Source: an uncultured Anaerolineae bacterium
GTDB taxonomy: Bacteria; Chloroflexota; Anaerolineae; Anaerolineales; UBA11858
Assembly: GCA_937893815.1 (NCBI GenBank)
Contig: CALCSH010000030.1
Span: 1-13,588 of the forward strand
Length of the DNA: 13,588 bases
Direction: 5' to 3'
This document shows, piece after piece, positions 1-8,314 of the stretch. Position 1 is the stretch's first letter. Each line of letters starts with the position of its first letter. The notes beneath the pieces were generated by a model, which was not told the origin of the DNA, made no database searches, and saw only the letters and a program-made list of their open reading frames with translations. The position numbers and the translations under genes are program-made.

Positions 1-3000
1 CTGCCAACACGGATGCAGTCAGCGTGATCTCTCCTGGATTTATAATCAAGGAACGATATTCTTCTTTGGACAGGTTGGAACTTGCTCCAGGAATTACCTG
101 TTGGGTTGTTTCATCCCACAGGGTCAGATAACTATCATCTGCATCAAACAAGGTGCTTAGCTTGTCAGCCAAATTTTGCAGCATGGTTTCCAAATTTGGT
201 GCTTGCAATGCAGACTGGGTGATCTCGTGCAACATTTCCAGATAGCGTTCATACGAACGGCGATTTTCCTCAGCTTGCTTCCGCGTGGTAACATCTCGAA
301 TCGCGGCAATGACCAACAAGCCATCGGGGGTTTGCAATGGGCTCAAGCTGATCTCGACAGGCAAAGCGCGGCCATCTTTACAACGAGCCACCAACTCAAG
401 ATCGGCACCCATGAAGCGGGCAGAAGCATTGGTTATAAAATCAATACGGTGTTGAACGCGTGCATTTTGCTGATTTTCGCATATTAACATCTCGATGTGC
501 TTGCCAATTATCTCATCTGGATGATAGCCAAGCACAGGTTGAATTTGAGCGTTCGTGCGGATGACCAAACCTTGATCATCTACGATGAGCATCACATCTG
601 GGGCGGCATCGAGCAAATTTCGAAAGCGGGTTTCGTTTTCCACAACTTCATTGAATAAACTGGCATTCTGAATTGCCACCGCGGCCTGACTGGCAAACGC
701 CATCGCTAAACGTGCATCTTCATCGGTAAAGCCATTGACCAGGGTATGGTCCAAATTCAGTACACCAATGGCTTGATCTCCCACCACCAGGGGTACACCC
801 AGCCAACTGCGAATATACTCCCCACCTTCCAGCCTGTGCCAGCGCGGGTCAATCTGGGTATCGGCGATGATGATCGGATGGTGTTCGACCAACAAGGTTC
901 GGACATGCTCCAAATCACTTTGTTTAATCGGAATGGTTAATTGCCTGGCATTGCGAAAACCGCGCTGGGCGACGATATTCAGCGCTTCACCGGCAATCAA
1001 CATTACACTGGCGCTGCTAAAGTTGATCACCCGAGATAATTGCTCCAGGATATTGGTCAGCACCTGATCCCTTTCCAAACTGGCATTCAGCGTGGAACTG
1101 GTTTCAAATAAGATATCCGCCTGCTGCCGGGCGCGACGTTCACCTTCGAATAATCGGGCGCGTTCGAGGGCCTGGGCGGTAGTATTGGCAATCAGCGAAA
1201 GGGCGCGAATATGATCCTCACTCCACTCTCGCTGGAAACGACTATTGACAACCAGCGTTCCCAACACGCGCTGTTCCAGAATTATGGGCACAAACAACGT
1301 TGAGATGATCCCCATTTGCTCCACCCAGGGAGGGGTGGGAAAACGGGTTTCTTGCGATTCATCTACCACGATTACGATTTCCTGTTGCAAGATGGTGTAA
1401 CCATTTCCATTGTTGGTGTCAATAGGAATACCGCTGGCCTGGGCAAGAATTTCGGTTGGCCAACCAATACCGGCTGAGGATGAGTACGTGTGTCCACCCG
1501 GATCGACCAGGGTCAGGGCGGCAAATTCGACATCGAGAAGATGCGCAGCCGTTTGTATCGTTTTAACGATAATCGTTTGCTGCTCCACTTCACCGAGCAG
1601 CGTTCGTGAGAGATCGAGCAATGCGGCTTGTTCACCCTGACGTTGTTTGTTAAGAAGCGCGTACAAGCGGGCGTTGTCTAAGGCCACAGCCAGTTGGTCA
1701 GCGACTGCCCCCATCAAGGTGATGTCTTCATCATCAAAGGAATTAGGAAGCGTACTTTGGATGGTCATTGCCCCCAGGCAAGTTCCTAAAAAGCTCAAAG
1801 GTAAAGCCATCTCGGCGCGCGTCTCTGGGAGATGTGGATTCGGATATCGGGCATTGTCTCGATCCGCTTCCTGGGTGATGAGCGGCTGGCAAGAGGCGAT
1901 ACAACTGCCGATCATCGAATGATTATTGATCTGGAATTGGTGTCCTTCGGCTAACATGCGCGCCCCTGCTTCCCCGGTGCCAGCTTTCAGAACAGCGTAA
2001 CCCCTGTCTTCATCCAGCACGAAAACGCCCACATAGTAAAAGCCAAATTTCTGCTTGATGGCGATGACCGTATCATCCAAAAGCGATTGGGGGTCACGCA
2101 TGGTGATGATCGAACCGGCCAACTCCACCGCCAGTTGTAGCTGAATATTTCTCTTGCTAAGAATTTCCAGAAACTGCTGGCGCATTTTTTCGGCTTGAAT
2201 CCTCCTTGTAATGTCAGAGGCAACTGCTAAAACCTGAGCGTATTCACCGCTGTCATTTTGCAGGGGCTGCAAGCTGGTGGAGAACCAGCGCGCTTCACCG
2301 CGAATGCTTGACTCAGTTTCGATTACTTTCAATTTACCCGCTTCTAACGTTTGGCGTATGTCTGTCATCTGACGTTCGGCCACATCTTTTGGAAAGCGAT
2401 CCCACATCGTCTGGCCGATGAATTCCTCCGGTTGGCCTCCCATCGTCTGAGCTGCGCTGCGGTTCATGAAATGGAACTTTCCTTGCTGATCTATGATAAA
2501 GATGGCTTGTTCAGCAGACTCGACCAGGATACGGTATAACTTTTCGCTTTGTGTCAACTTCCTTTCTAGGTGAGCGCTATGGGCGGCCAGGCTAATTTGT
2601 TTGCCAAACGTACTAAGCAAAATGAGATCAGTTGAATTGATTTCTTCTTCCGATTTGGTGCCCACCACGATCGCACCAAGCGGTTCAGAACCGATAACCA
2701 GCGGCACGACCAGGGTTTGCTCCCAGGCCTCTGATTGGAGAGCTTTCGCCAGTGAGCGGGGAATTTTTCGTTTGTCGGTAATAAACAAAACCTGTTGTTC
2801 TGCTATAGCAGATGCAAAATAAAAACTTGCTGCGGGTATTTCTCCGGCCAGCGTTGTAAACTTTGGATGGGTGCCATTCGCCGCGGCCAGTTTGAGTTCG
2901 CCTTCTGCTGCTGATATCCAATAAAATGCCCCGCCTGCCAGGTGCACTGCGTCGATCGTCTGTGCCAGGGCTTCCTGCGCCAGCGCATCAAGTTGGGTCT

Positions 3001-3106
3001 GGTGAGCCAGGGAAGCTATCAGGCCGGAGAGAGATTGCAACTGGCTGTTCTCTCTGGCTAATTGTTCTCCACGCGGTTTCGGTATCGCTCTACTTTTCTC
3101 AGGCAT
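1..3106 (-). CDS. Large soluble multi-GAF/PAS sensor protein, C-terminus beyond the window edge
   Basis: My own translation from the ATG at 3106 stays open to base 1, giving 1035 codons with no stop or frameshift. Approximate domain order: GAF (20-175), PAS (184-305), GAF (310-485), GAF (493-655), GAF (663-820), PAS (824-940), and the start of a fifth GAF (951 to the edge). The first PAS begins near SEKLYRILVESAEQAIFIID and the second near RFRNLLDAAPDVMLIVDDQG; each ends in the usual D-(I/V)-T-x-R before a helical linker. No signal peptide or membrane segment is seen, so it should be cytoplasmic. GAF and PAS domains bind small ligands, haem or chromophores, or mediate dimerisation; the ligands cannot be told here. 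Proteins of this build usually end in a histidine kinase, GGDEF or phosphatase module, which would lie to the left of base 1. The start codon lies 8 bases inside the end of cheA, so translation is probably coupled. It is a candidate input for the neighbouring CheA. The domain content is clear; the output function is unknown. Confidence 0.9.
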   Translation of the reverse strand, partial: MPEKSRAIPKPRGEQLARENSQLQSLSGLIASLAHQTQLDALAQEALAQTIDAVHLAGGAFYWISAAEGELKLAAANGTHPKFTTLAGEIPAASFYFASAIAEQQVLFITDKRKIPRSLAKALQSEAWEQTLVVPLVIGSEPLGAIVVGTKSEEEINSTDLILLSTFGKQISLAAHSAHLERKLTQSEKLYRILVESAEQAIFIIDQQGKFHFMNRSAAQTMGGQPEEFIGQTMWDRFPKDVAERQMTDIRQTLEAGKLKVIETESSIRGEARWFSTSLQPLQNDSGEYAQVLAVASDITRRIQAEKMRQQFLEILSKRNIQLQLAVELAGSIITMRDPQSLLDDTVIAIKQKFGFYYVGVFVLDEDRGYAVLKAGTGEAGARMLAEGHQFQINNHSMIGSCIASCQPLITQEADRDNARYPNPHLPETRAEMALPLSFLGTCLGAMTIQSTLPNSFDDEDITLMGAVADQLAVALDNARLYALLNKQRQGEQAALLDLSRTLLGEVEQQTIIVKTIQTAAHLLDVEFAALTLVDPGGHTYSSSAGIGWPTEILAQASGIPIDTNNGNGYTILQQEIVIVVDESQETRFPTPPWVEQMGIISTLFVPIILEQRVLGTLVVNSRFQREWSEDHIRALSLIANTTAQALERARLFEGERRARQQADILFETSSTLNASLERDQVLTNILEQLSRVINFSSASVMLIAGEALNIVAQRGFRNARQLTIPIKQSDLEHVRTLLVEHHPIIIADTQIDPRWHRLEGGEYIRSWLGVPLVVGDQAIGVLNLDHTLVNGFTDEDARLAMAFASQAAVAIQNASLFNEVVENETRFRNLLDAAPDVMLIVDDQGLVIRTNAQIQPVLGYHPDEIIGKHIEMLICENQQNARVQHRIDFITNASARFMGADLELVARCKDGRALPVEISLSPLQTPDGLLVIAAIRDVTTRKQAEENRRSYERYLEMLHEITQSALQAPNLETMLQNLADKLSTLFDADDSYLTLWDETTQQVIPGASSNLSKEEYRSLIINPGEITLTASVLA

Positions 3107-4748
3107 GTGCCAACCCTTCGACATCCAAAATCAGCGCCACGCTGCCATCGGGCAAGAGTGCGGTACCGTCCACACCATTGACCACCCCGAGCAGCGGGTT
3201 CAGGGGTTGGAGCACCACTTGCTGCCTACCCACCAGGGCATCCACCAGCAAAACCACATCCCCTGTCAGCAGACGAATCACCACAGCAGGTTTAAGCGGA
3301 ACAGTTTTATCCAAACCCTCCCCCTCACGCTTCAGCCAAGTGCGCAATGAATTCAGCGGCAGGGCGGTATCGCGCACGAACACCACTCGCCCCAACTGTA
3401 GCGTATGAATATCTTCAACTGCCAGTTGCATGGTCTCACGCACAACCTGTAAGGGCAAAGCGTAGATATGCCCAACGCATTGCACCAGCAATACGTCCAG
3501 CACGGCCAGGCTTAACGGCAGGCGGATTACAAATGCAGTACCTGTGCCAGGTTGCATCTCGACATCGACACTGCCTCGCAAGCGGCGCACGTTCTGCACC
3601 ACCACATCCATCCCCACGCCTCTGCCAGAGAGCTCTGTGATTTCGACCGCGGTACTCATCCCGGGGGTGAAAATGAGACGGATAGCCTGATCCTGCGATA
3701 ATGCCTGGGCTTCTTCCTGGCTAAGCAAGCCGCGCTTCACTGCCGCTGAACGTATATTTTCCAGGTTGATACCACGTCCATCATCTGAGATGCGCAGGAG
3801 CACATCCTCGCCATGTCGCTCGGCAGAAAGGCAGATGTTGCCTTCAGCAGGCTTGCCCGCATCGATACGCTCGGCAGCAGGTTCCAGGCCATGATCAATG
3901 GCGTTGCGGATCAAATGCACCAGGGGGTTGTACATCTGCTCGAAAATCGTGCGGTCAAAGGGTGTCTCGCCACCTTCAATGAGCAAACGAACATCTTTAT
4001 CCCGTTCGCGCGCCAGGTTGCGTACCACAGGAATAAAGCGATTGTAGAGCATTTCGATCGGTGTCAGGCGTATCTCAGTGACCGCCGATTGCAGTTGAGA
4101 TGTCAGACGGTCAATTGCGGTTGTGATTTCGGCGAGCCTTTCATTTTTCAATTCTTCGGCACTGGCTTGCAGGGCATTGCGGCGGGTGATCAATTCGCCC
4201 ACCAGAAACATCAACTGATCGAGCGCCTTCACCTCAACTCGAAGGGTGTTTTGACCAGTGGCATCCATTGGTGAAGAGTATCGAGGTTCAGCAGAAATTT
4301 TGGTCTTGCCAGACACTTTTCCATGCTGAAGGGCATCCATGCGCTGAATGAGCTTGGAAACATTCCCTTCGCCAGCGCCACCTGCCAGCAAATCGGCGTG
4401 TACAACCTCAAAGAACTGTAAACCTTCGAAGGCCAGGTCAATCAACTCTGTGGTCAGGCTTAATTTGCCCCCGCGCAATGCTCCGAACAAATCTTCTATT
4501 TTATGGGCCAGAGATTGGATAGCCTCCAAGCCGACAAAACCAGCGGTGCCTTTTAGCGTGTGCACATCGCGAAAAATCGCCTTAGCCTGATCTTCATCGC
4601 CGCTCTTTTCGAAATCCGCCAACAAGGGTCCCAGACGGTCGAGGATTTCGCGCGCCTCGATGATGAAATCGTCCCGCATTTGGGCAATCAGAAAGGCGTC
4701 AAGGTCTTCCTGATGTGGGGGAGTGGGGGTTTGAGGTGGTTTACTCAC
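3099..4748 (-). CDS. cheA: CheA-type chemosensory histidine kinase lacking the P2 domain
   Basis: This 549-residue protein has the CheA order Hpt - dimerisation - ATPase - CheW-like. The Hpt domain (about 15-125) carries the phosphorylatable His63 in VHTLKGTAGFVG. The dimerisation segment is about 168-235. The catalytic domain shows the N box HLIRNAIDHGLE (278-289), G1 DDGRGIN (322-328), an F-box-like IFTPGMST (359-366) and G2 GRGVGMDVV (375-383). The CheW-like P5 domain fills about 412-549. Only ~40 low-complexity residues link Hpt to the dimerisation domain, so the CheY/CheB-docking P2 domain of E. coli CheA (654 residues) is absent; many CheAs of alternative systems are this compact. The start is GTG, with GGAG five bases upstream. 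It follows cheY by 68 bases and overlaps the downstream sensor by 8. It should autophosphorylate on His63 and pass phosphate to nearby receivers. Without CheW in the window, its coupling to receptors is uncertain. Confidence 0.96.
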   Translation of the reverse strand: MSKPPQTPTPPHQEDLDAFLIAQMRDDFIIEAREILDRLGPLLADFEKSGDEDQAKAIFRDVHTLKGTAGFVGLEAIQSLAHKIEDLFGALRGGKLSLTTELIDLAFEGLQFFEVVHADLLAGGAGEGNVSKLIQRMDALQHGKVSGKTKISAEPRYSSPMDATGQNTLRVEVKALDQLMFLVGELITRRNALQASAEELKNERLAEITTAIDRLTSQLQSAVTEIRLTPIEMLYNRFIPVVRNLARERDKDVRLLIEGGETPFDRTIFEQMYNPLVHLIRNAIDHGLEPAAERIDAGKPAEGNICLSAERHGEDVLLRISDDGRGINLENIRSAAVKRGLLSQEEAQALSQDQAIRLIFTPGMSTAVEITELSGRGVGMDVVVQNVRRLRGSVDVEMQPGTGTAFVIRLPLSLAVLDVLLVQCVGHIYALPLQVVRETMQLAVEDIHTLQLGRVVFVRDTALPLNSLRTWLKREGEGLDKTVPLKPAVVIRLLTGDVVLLVDALVGRQQVVLQPLNPLLGVVNGVDGTALLPDGSVALILDVEGLAHA

Positions 4749-4816
4749 TTTTTCTCCAGTGGATGTAGTTGTTATCAGGAGGGAGAATTTGCCTGCATCC
4801 CTATCTCTGATACGCG

Positions 4817-5185
4817 CTACATTACCAATAGTTTCTCCACCCGCTCAAGCAATTCAGTGGGCTTGAAAGGTTTGACCATATAATCCGTTGCGCCCAGGGT
4901 CAAGGCGCGATCGCGGTCGGATTCCTGGCCTTCTGTAGTAAGCATTAAAACAGGCAGGCTGCCTCGATCCGGGTGCTCGCGGACGGTTTTCAGCACGGAA
5001 ATGCCGTCCAGGTTGGGCATGTTGATATCCAAAACGACCAGGTCGTATTGATTTTTTTCGAGCAACTCCAAAGCGTCTTGTCCATCACTCGCTGTGGTAA
5101 CGTTATAGCCCCGAGATTTCAGCGCGAATTCCACCATTTTGCGAACGCTATTCGAGTCATCGACTGCCAGGATTTTTTTCGTCAT
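4817..5185 (-). CDS. cheY: CheY-like single-domain response regulator
   Basis: A 122-residue stand-alone receiver. It shows every catalytic landmark of the fold: the acidic pair D9-D10 in VDDS, the phospho-acceptor D53 in VVLDINMPNLDG, the switch residue T83 in MLTTEG and the invariant K105 in MVKPF. No DNA-binding or enzymatic output domain follows, so it acts by protein-protein contact or as a phosphate carrier or sink. A good ribosome-binding site (AGGAAGGA) lies 8 bases or so before the ATG. It is the first gene after the 5186-5338 gap and sits directly upstream of cheA, the usual place for the cognate regulator. The target could be a motor, a pilus or another partner; nothing in the window decides. 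The call as CheY-like is secure, while a role in chemotaxis proper is inferred. Confidence 0.95.
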   Translation of the reverse strand: MTKKILAVDDSNSVRKMVEFALKSRGYNVTTASDGQDALELLEKNQYDLVVLDINMPNLDGISVLKTVREHPDRGSLPVLMLTTEGQESDRDRALTLGATDYMVKPFKPTELLERVEKLLVM

Positions 5186-5244
5186 AATGCAATTCCTTCC
5201 TGTTTTGTACTTATTTTGACAAGGTCAAGTTGGCAGAGAGTTTC

Positions 5245-5297
5245 CAAAATTTGGGGGAATAGGCGAGGTGGAACCCTGCCCATTCCCCCAAATTTTG
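5245..5297. repeat. Long imperfect inverted repeat (20-bp arms) between cheR and cheY
   Basis: The left arm 5245-5264 (CAAAATTTGGGGGAATAGGC) and right arm 5278-5297 are reverse complements except for one mismatch (5261/5281), around a 13-base loop. The RNA from either strand could form a very stable hairpin. A run of six T (5304-5309) follows on the plus-strand side only. In the direction of the surrounding genes (minus) the stem is followed by AAACTC, so it is not a classic intrinsic terminator for the cheR transcript. It could block 3'-to-5' mRNA decay, attenuate read-through from cheR into cheY, or be a dispersed palindromic element. The rest of the 5186-5338 gap holds the cheY ribosome-binding site and no ORF that I can support. 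Confidence 0.75.
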
Positions 5298-5338
5298 ACT
5301 ACCTTTTTTGTAAGTTGACATTGGCAAGTTGTTCAGAC

Positions 5339-6169
5339 TTATTCTGGTTTTTTGTACATAATTGTATCGCCCACACGGGCTACTTCAAAGGGGGTTTTGG
5401 TATAAAGCAAGCTTTCAGCGTGACCCAGGATCAAATAGCCACCGGGTTTGAGTATATTGAAAAAATTTTCAAGGACTGCATGACGGCTGGCTTTTGCGAA
5501 GTAAATAATTACATTTCTGCATACAATCAGGTTAACCGGGAAAATGCGACCTGGAAGGCTTTGGTCGATCAAGTTGGTAAATCCAAAGCGCATCATGCGT
5601 AAGATTTTCTCGTCGATTTGAAGATGTCCGTTGGCGGATGGCTTAAAATATTTGTGCACCCAGCGTTGTTCGGTATGGCGCAAGCTATGTGCAGAATACA
5701 GCCCGGCGCGGGCATGTTTCAGGGCAGTCTGGCTGATGTCCGTGGCCAGGATTTCAATATCCCGCTGCGCTGCATCCGGCATTATTTCAAAAAGCAGCAT
5801 CGCCAGGGTGAGCGGCTCTTCACCCGAAGCGCAGCCCGCGCTCCAAATGCGTAAGCCGTTACCCTTTTTTGCGATGACCGGATAGACACTTCCCAGCCAG
5901 GCCTCGAGGGGCGCTATTTCTCGAAAGAACCAGGTTTCATTGACCGTGGTGGCATCGATGAGCTGCTGGATTTCCTCTGGGCCTTGGGGGTCGTAGCGCA
6001 GAAAGTGGTAATACTCCCGATGCGAACTAATGTTATTCGTCCGCAAGCGCCCTTTTAGCCGCGAACGCAGAAAAGAAATCTTTTGATCCCCAAGCCAGAT
6101 GCCGCTGTTATGGTAGATCAATTGCCGCAGGACATCAAAATCATCGTAGGACAAATCCATGAGGGTCAT
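5339..6169 (-). CDS. cheR: CheR-type protein-glutamate O-methyltransferase
   Basis: At 276 residues it is the usual CheR size. The N-terminal helical CheR_N domain (about 5-70) is followed by the SAM-dependent methyltransferase domain. Visible motifs are NETWFFR (77-83; family form NETxFFR), the SAM-binding motif WSAGCASGEE (109-118), the acidic residue D144 in ATDIS, CRNVIIYF (217-224) and the closing GGYLILGHAESL (243-254). The family transfers methyl groups from S-adenosylmethionine to glutamates of chemoreceptors to tune adaptation. No TPR or CheB fusion is present, and there is no receptor or CheB in the window, so the substrate is encoded elsewhere or is unconventional. The ATG follows the HEAT gene's stop without a gap (TAG-ATG), implying translational coupling. 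An in-frame ATG at codon 4 (6160) is an alternative start. The family call is very secure; the substrate is unknown. Confidence 0.96.
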   Translation of the reverse strand: MTLMDLSYDDFDVLRQLIYHNSGIWLGDQKISFLRSRLKGRLRTNNISSHREYYHFLRYDPQGPEEIQQLIDATTVNETWFFREIAPLEAWLGSVYPVIAKKGNGLRIWSAGCASGEEPLTLAMLLFEIMPDAAQRDIEILATDISQTALKHARAGLYSAHSLRHTEQRWVHKYFKPSANGHLQIDEKILRMMRFGFTNLIDQSLPGRIFPVNLIVCRNVIIYFAKASRHAVLENFFNILKPGGYLILGHAESLLYTKTPFEVARVGDTIMYKKPE

Positions 6170-8311
6170 CTAGGCATGCTTTTCCTTCGGATGAGTAGCC
6201 TGCTCCAAAGCCGCGTAATTTTCCAGCGCCAGACGAGCAGCCTGAGCCACATGCGGGTCTGGATCATCCTTCAAGGCCTGGAGAGGATGCCGTGCGATGG
6301 GGATTGCCTGTTTCCCCAGGGCACGCGCCGCACTGCGCCGGACAATCGGCTGCTGATCTGCAAGCAAGCCCAGCAACAGATCGCCTGAAACCGTGCCGGG
6401 GATGCCGCTTAACGCTTCAGCGACTACCCTCCGCACTTCAGATTCGGGATGGTCGCACAGGGCTTGCAGGGCTGGCGTTGCGCGCGAGTCGCCTAATCGG
6501 CCCAGGGCACTGGCAACAGCTAATTGTACAGGTTCAACTTCGCTCGTGAGGGCATCAATCAGTGGAACCACGGCGCGCCCATCGTCGAGTTCGCCCAAAG
6601 CGCGGGCCGCAGCATAACGCACCCAGATGTTTTCATCTTGCATTACGGCGATCAATCGCTCCGTCGCGCGATCATCTCCAAGATAACCCAACGCTTCTGC
6701 AGCTAATTTCCGCACGCGCCAGTCTTCATCAAGTAAGGCGCTTTGCAGTGAAGGAAGGGCGTGCGCCACGTGACGGCTGCCAAGTGTGCTGGCAGCAAAG
6801 CGCCGGATGACTGGATCGGGATTGTTCAACGCTTCGATAAGGTGGGTAGCAGCCGATGGTTCCTGGGATAAACCCAGCGCATGGATCGCGGCCTCTCGCA
6901 CCATTGGGCGCGAATCCCGGGAAAGCCGAGCCAATTCAGGTATTACTTTTTGATTGCCAATGCGCGCCAAAGCGTGTGCGGCTTCCAGGCGTACGACCCT
7001 TTCTGTATCTTCCAGCAACTGAATTAAAGTACGGACAGATTGGATACCTGGTAAGTTACCCAGAGCGTTGGCAACTGCACAGCGTACTTCGCTATGTGCG
7101 TCATCCAGGGCTGCGATTAATTCGTCGATCGCTAATTGATTGCCCATTGCCCCAAGAGCGCTGGCGCTGGCTGCTCTCACGGGCAGGGCGTGATCCCGTA
7201 ATCCTTGCAGCAAGGCTCCAAATGCGTCTGGATGATCGAGTGTGCCTAAGACCTCCACTATGATAGGACGATGCGCCTGTTTTGGATTCTGGAAAAGGGA
7301 TACCAGCATCTCCGGGTTGCGCTCCCCGATCTGGAAAATTCCCTGGCGGGCAGCCTGGCGCACGCTTTCCTCGATATCATCCAGTAGGGGCAGCAGATGG
7401 GATAAATTCTCTCCCTTCCCTACCCAACCGAAGGCATTGGCGGCAGACCTTCTCACGGCAAAATCTTCAATTTTCAGGGCTTCTAACAGCAGGGGGATAA
7501 CTTCTGTCTGGTTGAGCTGGGCCAGAAAATTCGTCTGACAACGTTGATCGATCCGCCCCAGGGCAGCGATCACGGCATTTACGACCATACTGTTTTCGCC
7601 TTGAAGGTAACCAAGCAGTCTATGCCCGGCGCGCTCGCCACCTAGCCGCCCCAGAGCTTCGATCAATGGATAGCGCAGCCAGGAATCATCATCAAGCCGT
7701 TCTAAGAGCGGCTCAACGGCTTGAGCATCGCCCAAATGCCCCAGTGCCTCTATGGCTACGAAGCGCACCCATTCATCTCTCTGCACCAGTTCCAACAGCG
7801 GCATCACCGCCCGCCTGTCACCCAACAGCCCTAGCGCCTCAGCAGCAGAAAAACGAACGTTTTCATTGGGATCAGCGAGGGTGTTGATCAGACTCTCAAC
7901 AGCCAGGGGATCGCCAATTCTACCCAGTAGATTGCAGGCGAAAATACGTACATCCCCATCCGGATCGGAGAGCAAATCCAAAACAACAGGGGCGGCGCGA
8001 GAACCCAAGGCACACAGTACATCCATACCCTGGTTTCGCAGAGTCGTTTCCTCCAGGCGCAATGTTTCAGCCAATTTCGTAATGGTGGATTCGGTAGCTA
8101 ATTCCAACAGGCCTTCAGCCGCGATCTGCCGGATGCGCGCGCTGGGGTCGCCCAGGGTAGCAATCAGTAAATCGTCAGCAAAGGGTTGCCCAATAACCAT
8201 CAACTCGAGGACAGTTGCCTGGCGGGTTATTTCATCCGGGTCTTGTAAACGATGCTGGAAATCCTGGTATGCGGAAGTTCTCCCGATTTGCGAGGATTGC
8301 GCAGATTTCAT
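6170..8311 (-). CDS. HEAT-repeat (PBS-lyase type) scaffold-like protein
   Basis: This 713-residue protein is built almost entirely of about 20 or more tandem ~31-residue helical repeats. The repeat consensus resembles D-x-x-x-x-VR-x-x-A-x-x-ALG-x-LGD-x-x-A-x-x-x-L-x-x-x-L, for example DPNENVRFSAAEALGLLGD and DENIWVRYAAARALGELDD. This is the HEAT_2/PBS-lyase pattern. No enzymatic domain, signal peptide or membrane span is seen. Although such repeats occur in phycobilisome lyases, the array here has no other lyase feature and is better read as a protein-protein interaction solenoid. It starts 3 bases after the stop of the diguanylate cyclase, with AGG six bases before the ATG, and ends flush against cheR. 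That position suggests it works with CheR or the receivers, perhaps as a scaffold; this is inference. The repeat architecture is certain and the function unknown. Confidence 0.93.
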   Translation of the reverse strand: MKSAQSSQIGRTSAYQDFQHRLQDPDEITRQATVLELMVIGQPFADDLLIATLGDPSARIRQIAAEGLLELATESTITKLAETLRLEETTLRNQGMDVLCALGSRAAPVVLDLLSDPDGDVRIFACNLLGRIGDPLAVESLINTLADPNENVRFSAAEALGLLGDRRAVMPLLELVQRDEWVRFVAIEALGHLGDAQAVEPLLERLDDDSWLRYPLIEALGRLGGERAGHRLLGYLQGENSMVVNAVIAALGRIDQRCQTNFLAQLNQTEVIPLLLEALKIEDFAVRRSAANAFGWVGKGENLSHLLPLLDDIEESVRQAARQGIFQIGERNPEMLVSLFQNPKQAHRPIIVEVLGTLDHPDAFGALLQGLRDHALPVRAASASALGAMGNQLAIDELIAALDDAHSEVRCAVANALGNLPGIQSVRTLIQLLEDTERVVRLEAAHALARIGNQKVIPELARLSRDSRPMVREAAIHALGLSQEPSAATHLIEALNNPDPVIRRFAASTLGSRHVAHALPSLQSALLDEDWRVRKLAAEALGYLGDDRATERLIAVMQDENIWVRYAAARALGELDDGRAVVPLIDALTSEVEPVQLAVASALGRLGDSRATPALQALCDHPESEVRRVVAEALSGIPGTVSGDLLLGLLADQQPIVRRSAARALGKQAIPIARHPLQALKDDPDPHVAQAARLALENYAALEQATHPKEKHA

Positions 8312-8314
8312 AGG

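Noticed and set aside
1..3106. A gene-free or frameshifted left end, since no closed long minus-strand frame is present there
   Set aside because: Direct translation shows a single uninterrupted frame from 3106 to base 1; it only lacks a stop because it leaves the window.
2926..3408. A 160-codon plus-strand open frame
   Set aside because: It lies antisense to the cheA 3' end and the start of the GAF/PAS gene, both of which have clear domains; the translation is Ser/Thr/Arg-rich shadow sequence.
4973..5602. A 209-codon plus-strand open frame
   Set aside because: It crosses the antisense of cheY, the intergenic stem-loop and the antisense of cheR, with no family motif of its own.
6170..8311. 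Phycobilisome lyase
   Set aside because: The PBS-lyase label reflects the repeat type only; no phycobiliprotein genes are nearby and the array is far longer than in the lyase subunits.
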